The notes beneath the pieces are model-generated. The model searched no databases, was not told the origin of the DNA, and worked only from the letters and a program-made list of their open reading frames with translations. The translations under genes were made by a program, and so were the position numbers. DNA of 41,343 nt, from assembly GCA_902765595.1 (NCBI GenBank), contig CACXAQ010000011.1, positions 1 through 41,343 on the forward strand, in the 5' to 3' direction. Shown piece by piece: positions 33,911 through 41,295 of this stretch. Within the stretch, counting starts at the first letter, position 1; every line of letters starts with the position of its first letter. This DNA is from Oscillospiraceae bacterium. Its GTDB lineage: Bacteria > Bacillota > Clostridia > Oscillospirales > Oscillospiraceae.

Positions 33911-35035
33911 TCAAAAGAGGTCCAGCGAACTGTCCAGATAGATCTCTTCCCGCACCTTCAGCTGATACTCCGGCTTTGTCATATAGTACAGCAGAAACTC
34001 CAGAATGACAGCGCTGCCCAGGCTCCGCCCCTCGATTTTAAAGCTGGAAAAGCCGTTTGGCAAATAGTTATTTTGAATATCTTCGATCCCGATGAAGCCG
34101 GGATTCTTCATCGCGTCAGAAAAGCGATAGCCCTTGTCGGCCTCCGGAGAAACGCAGACGTGATCCGCGCAGTCCTCTCCCAGATTCTTGCGGCACACAT
34201 TTTCATAACACTTCTTCCGGTCATAGCAGCCGAACCAGCAGCATTCGTTGCAGAGGAATTCCAGCTTTTGCTTTTGCGAAACAGCCAGCGTATTCAAACG
34301 GTCGAAAGCCTTGTTCAGCCGGAAATCCGGCACCACATAACGAAACTCCCTGCGCTTCAGTTCCTCCTCAAGCTGCTCAAACCGTGTCAGCACCTTTGTG
34401 GTGGAAGAGACGAAATAGAAACCGGAATAGTTCCTTTGCAGGAACGCAAGGAGCAGATCCGACGTAAGGATCACGCCGTTTTGGACCGTCCCGCCATTGG
34501 CAAAGAGCGTGCAAAGGGCATTGCATTTCTTGTCTGCAAGATGCTCCTCCCGAAGCAGCGAATTGCTGAAGGTGAGACGTGCAGAGACGCCATACTCCCG
34601 CATCAGCCCGGCAACATCTTCCGGTCGGTCTTCCCCGAAGCCGACGCGTCCCCCGCCCCAAAGGCAGTCGGCAGGAGCACCGTAGATGGAGCCGATCTCG
34701 CACCAGTCGTAAAAGTACTCTCTGTGGCTGCGAAACAGAGGCAGAAAAACGCGATAGAACTTGTAGAACTCAAACAGGCCCGGGAGATGGTACGTTGCTT
34801 TCATATCGGCGCTCATCCTTTTATTGGGGCCGCCCTGCAGCGCGGTATAAGCATTGCGGCCCACGGCGTCCCAGGCCCCGCCGCAGAACTTGCCGTTCAC
34901 GAGACGGCAGAAGACATCCTGCTGCGGTGTGGGTTTGGGCAGGAAGCTGACGACCTTTTGTTGGGATCGGACTTGGGATCGGCCGGATGAGCGGCTGAAC
35001 AGACTTGATAACCATATCCACACCTCACGCAGCAA
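33911..35035 (-). CDS. U32-peptidase-like protein with Cys cluster
   Basis: This encodes up to 374 residues. The start is uncertain: the longest frame begins at TTG 35035, but the -10 box at 35049-35054 would leave almost no leader, so GTG at 35023 is also possible; the first clear homology-like segment is VSFLPKPTPQQDVFC. The body looks like a TIM barrel (REYFYDWCEIGSIYGAP, RYVVPDFRLNKAFDRLNTLA) with an Fe-S-type cluster motif CNECCWFGCYDRKKCYENVC and the C-terminal FKIEGRSLGSA that recalls KIEGR of U32 proteins such as those for tRNA or ubiquinone hydroxylation. It is shorter than most U32 members. Actual reaction unknown. Confidence 0.75.
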   Translation of the reverse strand: MLREVWIWLSSLFSRSSGRSQVRSQQKVVSFLPKPTPQQDVFCRLVNGKFCGGAWDAVGRNAYTALQGGPNKRMSADMKATYHLPGLFEFYKFYRVFLPLFRSHREYFYDWCEIGSIYGAPADCLWGGGRVGFGEDRPEDVAGLMREYGVSARLTFSNSLLREEHLADKKCNALCTLFANGGTVQNGVILTSDLLLAFLQRNYSGFYFVSSTTKVLTRFEQLEEELKRREFRYVVPDFRLNKAFDRLNTLAVSQKQKLEFLCNECCWFGCYDRKKCYENVCRKNLGEDCADHVCVSPEADKGYRFSDAMKNPGFIGIEDIQNNYLPNGFSSFKIEGRSLGSAVILEFLLYYMTKPEYQLKVREEIYLDSSLDLF

Positions 35036-35048
35036 AACTTATAGTCAG

Positions 35049-35054
35049 ATTATA
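35049..35054 (-). promoter_or_regulatory. -10 box of the U32-like operon
   Basis: TATAAT with an extended TG on the minus strand. The -35 is weak. The short distance to TTG 35035 argues for a start at GTG 35023 or later. Confidence 0.5.
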
Positions 35055-35121
35055 CCATAAGTCCCGGTCTTTCGGAAGATGGATTATCCTTGTTTTTCAG
35101 AAGAAAAAGCATCCGACAGAC

Positions 35122-35158
35122 ACAGCCCGGGGGGAACGGACCCGTTCCCCCCGGCTGT
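35122..35158 (-). terminator. Terminator after the radical SAM gene
   Basis: A ~16-bp GC-rich stem with one bulged base (35122-35138 with 35143-35158) and a 4-nt loop, 38 bp past the stop at 35197. The T run (TTTTTC) lies a little further away, so strength is uncertain. Confidence 0.6.
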
Positions 35159-35196
35159 AGAACGATATTCTTCTCATGTAAAGCCCGCGGCTTATC

Positions 35197-36294
35197 CTAT
35201 TTACTCTGGGCCAGGAGAGCCTCCACCATCTCGCGCTTTTCATACAGGACGCAGCCGCCGGCGTGATCCTCCAGCAGATGACCGTTTTCCCGCAGGGCCC
35301 GGAAGATTCCGGAGTTGATGGCCTCCGCCAGAGAGGTATCCCGGACGTTGATATCCGAGTAGGGCGAGAAAGGACAGGGCTCCGCGCCGCCGTGGGAGTT
35401 GATGTGGAAGAAGCCGCGCCCGGCCGCCACGCAGCCGCCCGAGCTCTTCTCGTCGCCGGGGAAGGAGACGTAGACCATCTCCGGATGCTCTTCCCTGCGC
35501 CGCTTGAGCTCCTCCTGCAGATACTCCCGCTCCGCGTCGCCGGGGGCCAGTTCCCTGCTCACATCCGTTACGGGGACAAATTCCACGTAGATCACGGCTT
35601 TGCAGCCCCGATCGGACAGCTTTTTGAGAAACTCGTCGGAAGTGACCTCCTTGATGTTCTGCGTCGTCACGGTGACGGATGCGCCGAAGATCAGATCCCG
35701 CCGGTGCAGCTCGGCCATATTCTGAATCAGCCGGTCATAGATCCCTTTGCCGCGGCGCGAATCCGTGACCTCTTTTTCGCCCTCGATGCTCATGATCGGC
35801 ACCAGATTGCGGCATTTGTCAAAGAGTTCAAAATATCTCTTATCGATAAAGGTCCCGTTGGTGAAGATCGGGAAAAGGATGTTCTGCCGCTTGCCGGCGG
35901 CCTCGATGATGTCCCGGCGCAGCATGGGCTCGCCCCCCGCAAGCAGGATGAAGCTGATGCCCAGTTCATCCGCCTCGCTGAAAATGCGCAGCCACTCCTC
36001 GTCCGTCAGCTGCTGTACGGGCGCCTCGTCCACGGTGGCGTGATTGCAGCGGGAGTAGCAGCCTGCGCAGTGGAGATTGCACTGGCTGGTGATGCTGGCG
36101 ATCAGAAAGGACGGGATATGCTGCCCCCGTGCCTCGGCCTCCTTACGTTTTTGGGAGGCGGCGGCTGTCGCGGCGGCAAATCTCAGCATGAAGGCGCTCT
36201 CTCTGGGGTTTTTCAGCGTCGCCTTCACCACGTCCGCCACAAATTTTTCGATCCCTCTGGACAGGTATTCCTGCAGGTCAAAGCTCTCGTTCAC
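35197..36294 (-). CDS. Radical SAM protein
   Basis: This encodes 365 residues. The start is GTG at 36294, overlapping the flavodoxin stop (GTGA). After an ~65-residue helical N-terminus comes CNLHCAGCYSRC, the CxxxCxxC loop that binds the [4Fe-4S] cluster with SAM, then LLAGGEPMLRRD (the GGEP SAM-binding motif) and FPIFTNGTFID. The C-terminal part has GGCVAAGRGFFHINSHGGAEPCPF and a later GGC, resembling a reduced SPASM-type cluster-binding region. Such enzymes modify peptides or assist cofactor assembly. Co-transcription with a flavodoxin suggests the electron donor for SAM cleavage. Substrate unknown. Confidence 0.9.
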   Translation of the reverse strand: MNESFDLQEYLSRGIEKFVADVVKATLKNPRESAFMLRFAAATAAASQKRKEAEARGQHIPSFLIASITSQCNLHCAGCYSRCNHATVDEAPVQQLTDEEWLRIFSEADELGISFILLAGGEPMLRRDIIEAAGKRQNILFPIFTNGTFIDKRYFELFDKCRNLVPIMSIEGEKEVTDSRRGKGIYDRLIQNMAELHRRDLIFGASVTVTTQNIKEVTSDEFLKKLSDRGCKAVIYVEFVPVTDVSRELAPGDAEREYLQEELKRRREEHPEMVYVSFPGDEKSSGGCVAAGRGFFHINSHGGAEPCPFSPYSDINVRDTSLAEAINSGIFRALRENGHLLEDHAGGCVLYEKREMVEALLAQSK

Positions 36295-36698
36295 GCGATC
36301 ACGCTCCTTGCAAACTCTCTTGCGGCCTTCAGATCCGCCTCATCCGGGTGTCCGGCATGGAGCGCGGAGAATTTGCCGCGGCAGTGGAATTCCTTCTCGC
36401 AGAGCTTGACGCCCGCGCCGGATGCCAGCTTCCGCATCTGACCATAGCTGGACTCGATCAGCGCGGCGGTGCTCACATTCACGATCGTTCCGATCTTGTC
36501 GGCATTGTCCAGGACGAACTGCTTGACAGCCTTGTCGATCCCCGCCCAGTAGACGCTGTTGCAGAGAAAGACCAGGTCCGTTTTTTCTTCCAGCGGGATG
36601 CTGACGGGCTTGGCCTCAAGGCCGAGCTCGGCCGCAATGGCCTCCGCCAGCTTTTTCGTATTGCCGGTCTGGGTGTAGTAGCGAATAGCTATGTTCAT
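36291..36698 (-). CDS. Flavodoxin
   Basis: This encodes 135 residues from ATG at 36698 (AGAGGTAG upstream). YTQTGNTKKLAEAIA is the FMN phosphate-binding loop; LVFLCNSVYWAGID and VNVSTAALIESSYGQM are the other FMN-contacting regions. It is at the short end for the family. The likely role is low-potential electron transfer to the radical SAM protein whose start overlaps its stop. Confidence 0.88.
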   Translation of the reverse strand: MNIAIRYYTQTGNTKKLAEAIAAELGLEAKPVSIPLEEKTDLVFLCNSVYWAGIDKAVKQFVLDNADKIGTIVNVSTAALIESSYGQMRKLASGAGVKLCEKEFHCRGKFSALHAGHPDEADLKAAREFARSVIA

Positions 36699-36737
36699 TT
36701 TACAAACTACCTCTTTGGTCGGTCCGGATCGTATCAA

Positions 36738-37076
36738 TCAGGCCCGGTTGAATTTCTCCTTGGGCTGTTTGCAGCGCAGGCAGCGCCAGTCCTCAGGCAG
36801 ATCCTCAAAGGCCACGCCGTCGTGCTCGTCCGGGTCGTAGACATAGTCTTTCCCATTGATTCTGCCCATGATTGCTGCGGTCTTCCGGGCGTAGTCCCAG
36901 GCGATCAGATCATACTTGTCCTTGAAATGCCGATAGAAGGTAGCGGTCGAATAGTCACAGTTATTCACGATCTCCTGGACTGTGATCTTGTCCACGCTTT
37001 TGCCCTCGGCCAATTCCCGAAACGACTCGGCCAGGATCTCCTTTGTTGTTTTTCGCTTCAAATGTGCCAGCTCCAT
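36738..37076 (-). CDS. TetR-type regulator with the C-terminal half of a rubredoxin
   Basis: This encodes 112 residues. Residues ~5-55 are a TetR N-terminal domain: KRKTTKEILAESFRELAEG, then VDKITVQEIVNNCDYSTATFYRHFKDKYDLI, the helix-turn-helix. The usual ~120-residue ligand domain is missing. Instead residues ~75-112 read YVYDPDEHDGVAFEDLPEDW then RCLRCKQPKEKF, which is the second half of a short rubredoxin with only one CxxC. A lone CxxC could bind metal only as a dimer. It is 39 bp before the flavodoxin gene, so it may control the flavodoxin-radical SAM pair in answer to iron or redox state. The start lies over a corA remnant and has a weak ribosome site; an open frame continues upstream. 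Confidence 0.78.
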   Translation of the reverse strand: MELAHLKRKTTKEILAESFRELAEGKSVDKITVQEIVNNCDYSTATFYRHFKDKYDLIAWDYARKTAAIMGRINGKDYVYDPDEHDGVAFEDLPEDWRCLRCKQPKEKFNRA

Positions 37077-37083
37077 TTTCTTG

Positions 37084-37227
37084 CAGCCACTTTTTTCTTT
37101 TGAAAAGGATCGGGCAGCAGACGATTACCGCAGCGCTCAGCACCAAAACGGCCAGGTAACCGCAGCGCCACTCCAACTCAGGCATATATCGATAATTCAT
37201 GCCATACCATCCGATGATCATGATGAC
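37084..37227 (-). pseudogene. corA: Remnant of a CorA magnesium transporter (C-terminal end only)
   Basis: In one minus-strand frame the translation reads VIMIIGWYGMNYRYMPELEW, then a hydrophobic stretch and FKRKKWL. This matches the last ~48 residues of CorA, including the GMN signature and the final membrane helix with its basic end. The cytoplasmic domain and first helix are missing; the sequence just upstream belongs to the YdeI-like gene. No start or ribosome site is present, and the frame reads past the normal end into the TetR gene. Confidence 0.8.
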
Positions 37228-37256
37228 AGGCTCGGATTTGCTCGGCAAACTGGAAT

Positions 37257-37826
37257 TCAATAGTCCAAAAGTCTGCCGTAATCGGTCCACTCGCCGATCA
37301 TCCGCCCCTTTTTTGTCTCGCTGATCAGATGGTCCAGCATTTCTTGAAACGTTCTTGGATTCCGTTTTTTATAGAAAGCAACATTGTATGCCCGAATACG
37401 TTGATACAAAGGCGGAAGACTCCTAAACTTTGACCAGCATCTTGCCGCTTTCATAGAAGCTTCAATATCCGGATCGATCATAAAACTCCGCGCCCCCATC
37501 GCGGGAAGAACTTTTCTGCCTGCGTCAGTCATCAAATTGAGTTTTTCCAGACGGCGGACACGCTCTTTGTTCAATTCGGTCCAAGGACTGTTCTTCTTCC
37601 TCGGGCTGAATCTTTGAAGCCGCTTTCCGTCAATAAGTTTATAAGTGCTGTCGATCCACCCAAAGCAGAGGGCTTCTTCAACAGCGTCTATATAATAAAA
37701 GGTTTCAGAACTTGTTGGTCTGCCACGCTTCACATCGACCCAACATTCACTCTCATCGGCGGCATGAAGCATTAGCCATTCACGAAATTGCGTTCTATCG
37801 CATACCGAGAGGATATTATGCTCCAT
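37257..37826 (-). CDS. YdeI/OmpD-associated family protein
   Basis: This encodes 189 residues from ATG at 37826 (GGGGGTAA upstream). FREWLMLHAADESECWVDVKRGRP, ETFYYIDAVEEALCFGWIDSTYKLIDG, QRFSPRKKNSPWTELNKERVRRLE and the C-terminal TFQEMLDHLISETKKGRMI are typical of the YdeI (bacteriocin-protection) family. Some members are linked to stress or antimicrobial-peptide resistance, without a known mechanism. The C-terminal end lies next to the corA remnant. Confidence 0.88.
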   Translation of the reverse strand: MEHNILSVCDRTQFREWLMLHAADESECWVDVKRGRPTSSETFYYIDAVEEALCFGWIDSTYKLIDGKRLQRFSPRKKNSPWTELNKERVRRLEKLNLMTDAGRKVLPAMGARSFMIDPDIEASMKAARCWSKFRSLPPLYQRIRAYNVAFYKKRNPRTFQEMLDHLISETKKGRMIGEWTDYGRLLDY

Positions 37827-37851
37827 GATTACCCCCCATTCCCCGATTTGT

Positions 37852-37877
37852 CGGGATGATTTTGTTCTGCCCGGCAA
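37852..37877 (-). repeat. 26-bp dispersed repeat, copy A (leader of YdeI-like gene)
   Basis: On the minus strand it reads TTGCCGGGCAGAACAAAAT then CATCCCG. It matches 39604-39629 at 24 of 26 positions; similarity continues weakly towards the start codon. CGGG and CCCG at its ends can pair around a 14-nt loop. Confidence 0.7.
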
Positions 37878-37936
37878 ACTGGGTGCTATCGTTTTAGGCA
37901 TTTCAGTAGTGTTCTTGCGCCGACCGCCTCGCTATG

Positions 37937-37942
37937 ATTATA
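37937..37942 (-). promoter_or_regulatory. -10 box of the YdeI-like gene
   Basis: TATAAT on the minus strand, ~110 nt before the ATG at 37826; the -35 (GATCAT at 17 bp) is weak. The long leader includes the dispersed repeat copy A. Confidence 0.45.
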
Positions 37943-37966
37943 GCCGAACCCGAGTTGTCATGATCC

Positions 37967-38761
37967 TCAGTCGGCTGCAGGGGCTTCCATCTGCGGTTCC
38001 TGCACCGGCTGCAGCTTTGCCCACTTGTTGATTTTTATGATCATGAACACGGTAAGCCCGATCAACAGCAGCGCGGAAGCAAGGACAAGTGCAAAATAAA
38101 GATCATCCATCCTGATGGCGGAAATGGAACTGTCAAAAAGCGTATGCAGAAGTGCGGGGATCAGGACCGCCGGAATGTGATAGCCTTTTTTCCCCGATTC
38201 CAGCGCCTTTCCGATGAAGAACCCCATAATAGCGCCAAAGGTAAAGTGGAAAGGGGTAACGGCCCGGAATATTGCTGTGACCAGGTCACCATTCACATAG
38301 GTGATATCTTCCAGCAACTGGAAGCCTACGCCTACGATCCCGCCGCAAATCACCAGATCCAACCATGTATTTGCAAATCTTTTCTTTCTGGCAGAAAGCC
38401 GAATGAACAGAAAACGGCTCAGTTCCTCCACCAATCCGACAGACAAGAACGTGCCGGCAAACGTTGACCAGTATGTTTGGCTGGAACTCCTCGAGCGAAG
38501 CTCTTCTAAACTGTTCTTGATCATTTCCGGATCCGGATTGCTCATCCACAGTCTCAGCGTATCAATTCCGATCAGCCGATACGCCCGAACACAGAGGATC
38601 AGCAGGGAAACGGCCGCGGCGACCACCATGCTGAGAACACCGGCGAGAACCAGACTAAGGACGTCACCCTTCTCAAAAGGATTCTCGGTTTTCTTTTTCA
38701 TCAACCATCTGACCAGAAGAACAGAAACCGGAAGAGATAATATCGCACACAAAATACCCAT
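37967..38761 (-). CDS. PrsW-like intramembrane protease (CPBP/PrsW superfamily)
   Basis: This encodes 264 residues with about eight membrane helices. The family's motifs are visible: LVEELSRF (EExxR/K, catalytic Glu pair), GFQLLEDITY (FxxxE), HFTFGAIMG (His) and HTLFDSS (HxxxD). PrsW in Bacillus cuts the anti-sigma factor RsiW; this one has an unknown substrate and no anti-sigma gene is nearby. AAAGGAG precedes the ATG. The long gap of ~140 bp to the next gene suggests separate transcription. Confidence 0.9.
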   Translation of the reverse strand: MGILCAILSLPVSVLLVRWLMKKKTENPFEKGDVLSLVLAGVLSMVVAAAVSLLILCVRAYRLIGIDTLRLWMSNPDPEMIKNSLEELRSRSSSQTYWSTFAGTFLSVGLVEELSRFLFIRLSARKKRFANTWLDLVICGGIVGVGFQLLEDITYVNGDLVTAIFRAVTPFHFTFGAIMGFFIGKALESGKKGYHIPAVLIPALLHTLFDSSISAIRMDDLYFALVLASALLLIGLTVFMIIKINKWAKLQPVQEPQMEAPAAD

Positions 38762-39096
38762 TTTTGCTCCTTTCTCACAATAAGCCGCAATTGCCGCCGT
38801 GCGAAAACCAATGAGGCAGTATTCTCATGCTGAAAACACTGAGCATCGGGCGAGTGGTTTTGAGAAGCATTCGCTGCCATATGATGATCATTATCTCAAA
38901 GATGTCACACAAACACAGCCTTGTCAAGAAGGAATATACCGCCGTTACCAGGCTTTCGGAAGATGTTTTAAAGCCGCCCTGCCTATCGGTGGCGCTCGTT
39001 GTCCTAAGGCTGCGACATCTGCGGATGACAGGACAGCGCGTCATCTGCGGTTACATGAAAACGGCCCATGGGCAGCCCTCCTTCATGCAATAAAAC
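38762..39096. other. Gap without a supported gene
   Basis: About 335 bp. Several short frames exist on both strands (88 and 123 residues on plus, 89 on minus), but none has a recognisable family pattern, and codon use is unlike neighbours. The promoter of the PrsW-like gene should lie at the left side; I could not pick it out. Confidence 0.5.
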
Positions 39097-39118
39097 GAGA
39101 CCGGATTTCTCCGATCTC
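39097..39118 (-). terminator. Terminator of the SGNH-hydrolase operon
   Basis: On the minus strand GAGATCGGA-GAAA-TCCGGTCTC, a 9-bp stem with one G-T pair and a GAAA tetraloop, followed by GTTTTATT. It is about 50 bp past the stop at 39167. Confidence 0.8.
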
Positions 39119-39166
39119 TCAAATGATATTCAATTCGCCGAACCGGAAGTTCTCTGACTGTTTTGA

Positions 39167-39574
39167 TTAAAAGGTGGGCTTCCAAACAAAAAGGCCTTCG
39201 CCCGAAGCGATCTGCCTGAGCAGTTCCAACAGTTGTGGATCCGGATTAAAAACAGTCAAATGTGTGTCATCGGGTTCCGAAAGGATCATGCTTTCGCCTA
39301 TCATAATATAGAGAACCCTTTTTTTCATCTCGTCGGCAATGTGCTTCGGTAAGGGATTGATCACAGATTCATCGCTTATTGATATGTCTCTATAGCAATT
39401 CAGCTTCAGAATTAGGTCGATATGTTTTTGCTTGATCTCTTCAATCCGATCGCCTTGCAGGAAATACTTTTCAACCGCAAAGTATTGTCCAGGACTGTCT
39501 TTAGGCACTTGTGATGGCAATATGTCAATAATCCAGTATGGGCATTGAAGCAGTTCTTCTACCGTTTTCTTCAC
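39167..39574 (-). CDS. Conserved protein of unknown function (CPYWIIDILP-type)
   Basis: This encodes 135 residues. The start chosen is GTG at 39574, eight bases after GGAGG; a TTG 15 bases earlier would overlap that ribosome site. The sequence begins VKKTVEELLQCPYWIIDILP and has SPGQYFAVEKYFLQGDRI, then a helical stretch and MKKRVLYIMIGESMILSEPDDTH. It is soluble and acidic with no signal. I recall similar proteins from Lachnospiraceae/Oscillospiraceae but no known role. It follows the SGNH hydrolase by 51 bp and probably shares its transcript. Confidence 0.8.
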   Translation of the reverse strand: MKKTVEELLQCPYWIIDILPSQVPKDSPGQYFAVEKYFLQGDRIEEIKQKHIDLILKLNCYRDISISDESVINPLPKHIADEMKKRVLYIMIGESMILSEPDDTHLTVFNPDPQLLELLRQIASGEGLFVWKPTF

Positions 39575-39603
39575 TTCACAGACCTCCAAAAATTCCGAAT
39601 TAC

Positions 39604-39629
39604 CGGGATCATTTTGTTCTGCCCGTCAA
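39604..39629 (-). repeat. 26-bp dispersed repeat, copy B
   Basis: Matches 37852-37877 at 24 of 26 bases. It begins at the stop codon of the SGNH hydrolase gene and ends 29 bases before the next start, so both copies sit in the leader of a minus-strand gene. Confidence 0.7.
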
Positions 39630-40348
39630 CAGGAAGGATCGTCTGATTCGCTGCCGGAAGTATTACACAGCTTCCGGAACACCGCTTCGGCGATCCGCTT
39701 TGCTCCGTCTGCATTCGGATGCAGTCCGTCAGGCCCGAACAGCTCCCGTTTCCCCTGCGTGAGCGTGTACAGATCTACGAGCTCTGTGCCGTTTTCCGCC
39801 GCGATCGTTCTGATCTCTTCCGCGATCTCCGGGATGCGGTCAAGCTTCGCGTCGTTCGTGATATAGAAGAAACGGTTGATCGGTCTGAAAGCGCAGGGCG
39901 GTGTGCAGATCACGATTCGCGGGGCCGGAGTAATCGCTTGGTATCCGGCGATCAGCTCCGCATATTGCCGGCGGAATGCTGCGGGCGAGATCCAGTTGTT
40001 GTCTTTGGAATCGTTGGTGCCCAGCAGGATGACGACCGTATCCGGATGATATTCCATGCTCTGCCGAAAAGCACGCTCCTTTCGGAACGGCTTGTTGCCG
40101 GTGTTCTGCAGCGTCCTGTCGTTGACGGCGAAAGCTGCCACCTGCGTATCACAGCCGATCTTTAGCTGAAGCACAGCCGGGTAACGGTGCAGGAAGAACA
40201 GCGGCAGCGTGCATCCATAGGTCACGCTGTCACCGACACAGGCGATATGCCGTTTCCCTTCTTCGCGCCTGACGGGAAGCCGGGCGGTCGTATAGCCGCA
40301 CAGGACGACCGCCGCGGCAAGAAGCGCCGCTAAAATCAGAAGTAACAT
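39626..40348 (-). CDS. SGNH/GDSL-family hydrolase, membrane-anchored
   Basis: This encodes 240 residues. The N-terminus LLLILAALLAAAVVLCGY is a signal anchor. The four SGNH blocks are seen: IACVGDSVTYG (catalytic Ser), a Gly/Asn region around AFAVNDRTL, VVILLGTNDSKD (Asn), and DGLHPNADG (Asp-His). It is likely an extracytoplasmic esterase, for example deacetylating wall or dietary polysaccharide. The start has AGGAAAAG. It heads a two-gene unit with the unknown protein at 39167. Confidence 0.92.
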   Translation of the reverse strand: MLLLILAALLAAAVVLCGYTTARLPVRREEGKRHIACVGDSVTYGCTLPLFFLHRYPAVLQLKIGCDTQVAAFAVNDRTLQNTGNKPFRKERAFRQSMEYHPDTVVILLGTNDSKDNNWISPAAFRRQYAELIAGYQAITPAPRIVICTPPCAFRPINRFFYITNDAKLDRIPEIAEEIRTIAAENGTELVDLYTLTQGKRELFGPDGLHPNADGAKRIAEAVFRKLCNTSGSESDDPSC

Positions 40349-40906
40349 GCTGATCTTTTCCTGTTATCTGTCTTTGTGATCGACCTCTGTCCCCCGCTTC
40401 ATATTCCGACATGATTATACCCTGTTACGCTCTGCGCATCAAGAGGTCGTAAGTGTCCTTGCTGGACTATTTTCTCCTATTTGCGAACTTATTCGTCCGT
40501 TTCCAAGGGGAAAAGTGATCAGGATAGAGGGCAAGCTTTACAACGAACCACTATGTGAAGCGGAATTACCTTATACACAGCAATAATCGTCCTGAAGAGA
40601 AACATTTCAAAACGAATTCCGGTGGAGTGGGGAAGAAGGCTTCGAACAGAATTTGGGTATTTTTCGATACTTTTAAACGTCATTTTACGTCAATTTTGCT
40701 ATTTTTAAGAACTTTTTCAGGCCGGTCTGACCACTGCATTTTTTTAGGTTCAATAAGTTGGGGGTCAAGCAAGGGGTCGAAACGCACTCTGAAGGCGGTT
40801 CGCCGAGTGTCCTGATTTGCATTTGCATATATTCATTTTTCGGCTTGTTTCCCCCTCCACCGCCAAGAACAGAATCAACCATTTGACTTGAAAAGGAGTA
40901 CTGATT
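40349..40906. other. Gap of ~560 bp without a supported gene
   Basis: The left end holds the SGNH promoter (40414-40442). The rest is AT-richer with a T-rich part (40660-40745) and a short inverted repeat (CACTC...GGCG-GTT-CGCC-GAGTG, about 40785-40809). Short frames on both strands lack recognised patterns. It is probably the flank of the element carrying tnpV. No tRNA or clear attachment site was found. Confidence 0.5.
40414..40442 (-). promoter_or_regulatory. Promoter of the SGNH-hydrolase operon
   Basis: On the minus strand TTGATG (40442-40437), 17 bp, TATAAT (40419-40414). The leader is about 60 nt. Confidence 0.7.
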
Positions 40907-41254
40907 ATGGATCTGACATATACCCGAAACGGGGACAATCTGTTCCCCGCTCTCTACCTTGAAGACGCAAATCTGCCCATCGGCAAGTACGGGCTGCTGC
41001 GAAAGCGCTATCTGAAAGAGCACAAGCGCGGATGGTATTCCAGTCTGCTGCTGACCGGCAAGCTGGACGCGCATCTGGCCGAGATCGACCAAACTTGCAC
41101 AGAACGTATAGAACTGATTATGAATCAGCTGGCCCGGCGCGAGGGCATAACCGAAGCGCTCAAAGCGACCGATCAGATGGAGTGGGTCAGACGCATGAAC
41201 TGCATCCAGGCACGAGCGGAGGAAATCGTTTTGAGCGAATTGGTTTACTGCTGA
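40907..41254 (+). CDS. tnpV: TnpV family transposon-encoded protein
   Basis: This encodes 115 residues. YTRNGDNLFPALYLEDANLP, IGKYGLLRKRYLKEHKRGWY, SLLLTGKLDAHLAEIDQTCT and MEWVRRMNCIQARAEEIVLS are the conserved blocks of TnpV, a small protein first described from Tn4451/Tn4551-type elements of clostridia; its job in transposition is unclear. AAAAGGAG precedes the ATG at good spacing. No integrase, resolvase or mobilisation gene is within the window, so the rest of the element should lie to the right, or this is an isolated copy. Confidence 0.92.
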   Translation: MDLTYTRNGDNLFPALYLEDANLPIGKYGLLRKRYLKEHKRGWYSSLLLTGKLDAHLAEIDQTCTERIELIMNQLARREGITEALKATDQMEWVRRMNCIQARAEEIVLSELVYC

Positions 41255-41264
41255 TCAGAACAGC

Positions 41265-41295
41265 GAACCCGTGACAAATCGTCACGGGTTCATTT
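41265..41295 (+). terminator. Terminator after tnpV
   Basis: A perfect 11-bp stem (41265-41275 with 41281-41291), 5-nt loop, followed by ATTTTGTG. It lies 11 bp past the tnpV stop. Confidence 0.8.

Noticed and set aside
34821-35021. Alternative minus-strand frame starting MVIKSVQP near 35015
   Set aside because: It has a fair ribosome site, but the other frame (VSFLPKP...) continues into the conserved body of the U32-like protein. I considered a frameshift and found no need for one.
38799-39170. Plus-strand frames of 123 and 88 codons
   Set aside because: No recognised motif, poor start signals, and they run through the terminator of the converging minus-strand operon.
40685-41092. Minus-strand frame of 135 codons
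   Set aside because: Half of it is antisense to tnpV, it has no ribosome site and no family pattern. The part at 40685-40860 remains unexplained and is covered by the gap entry.
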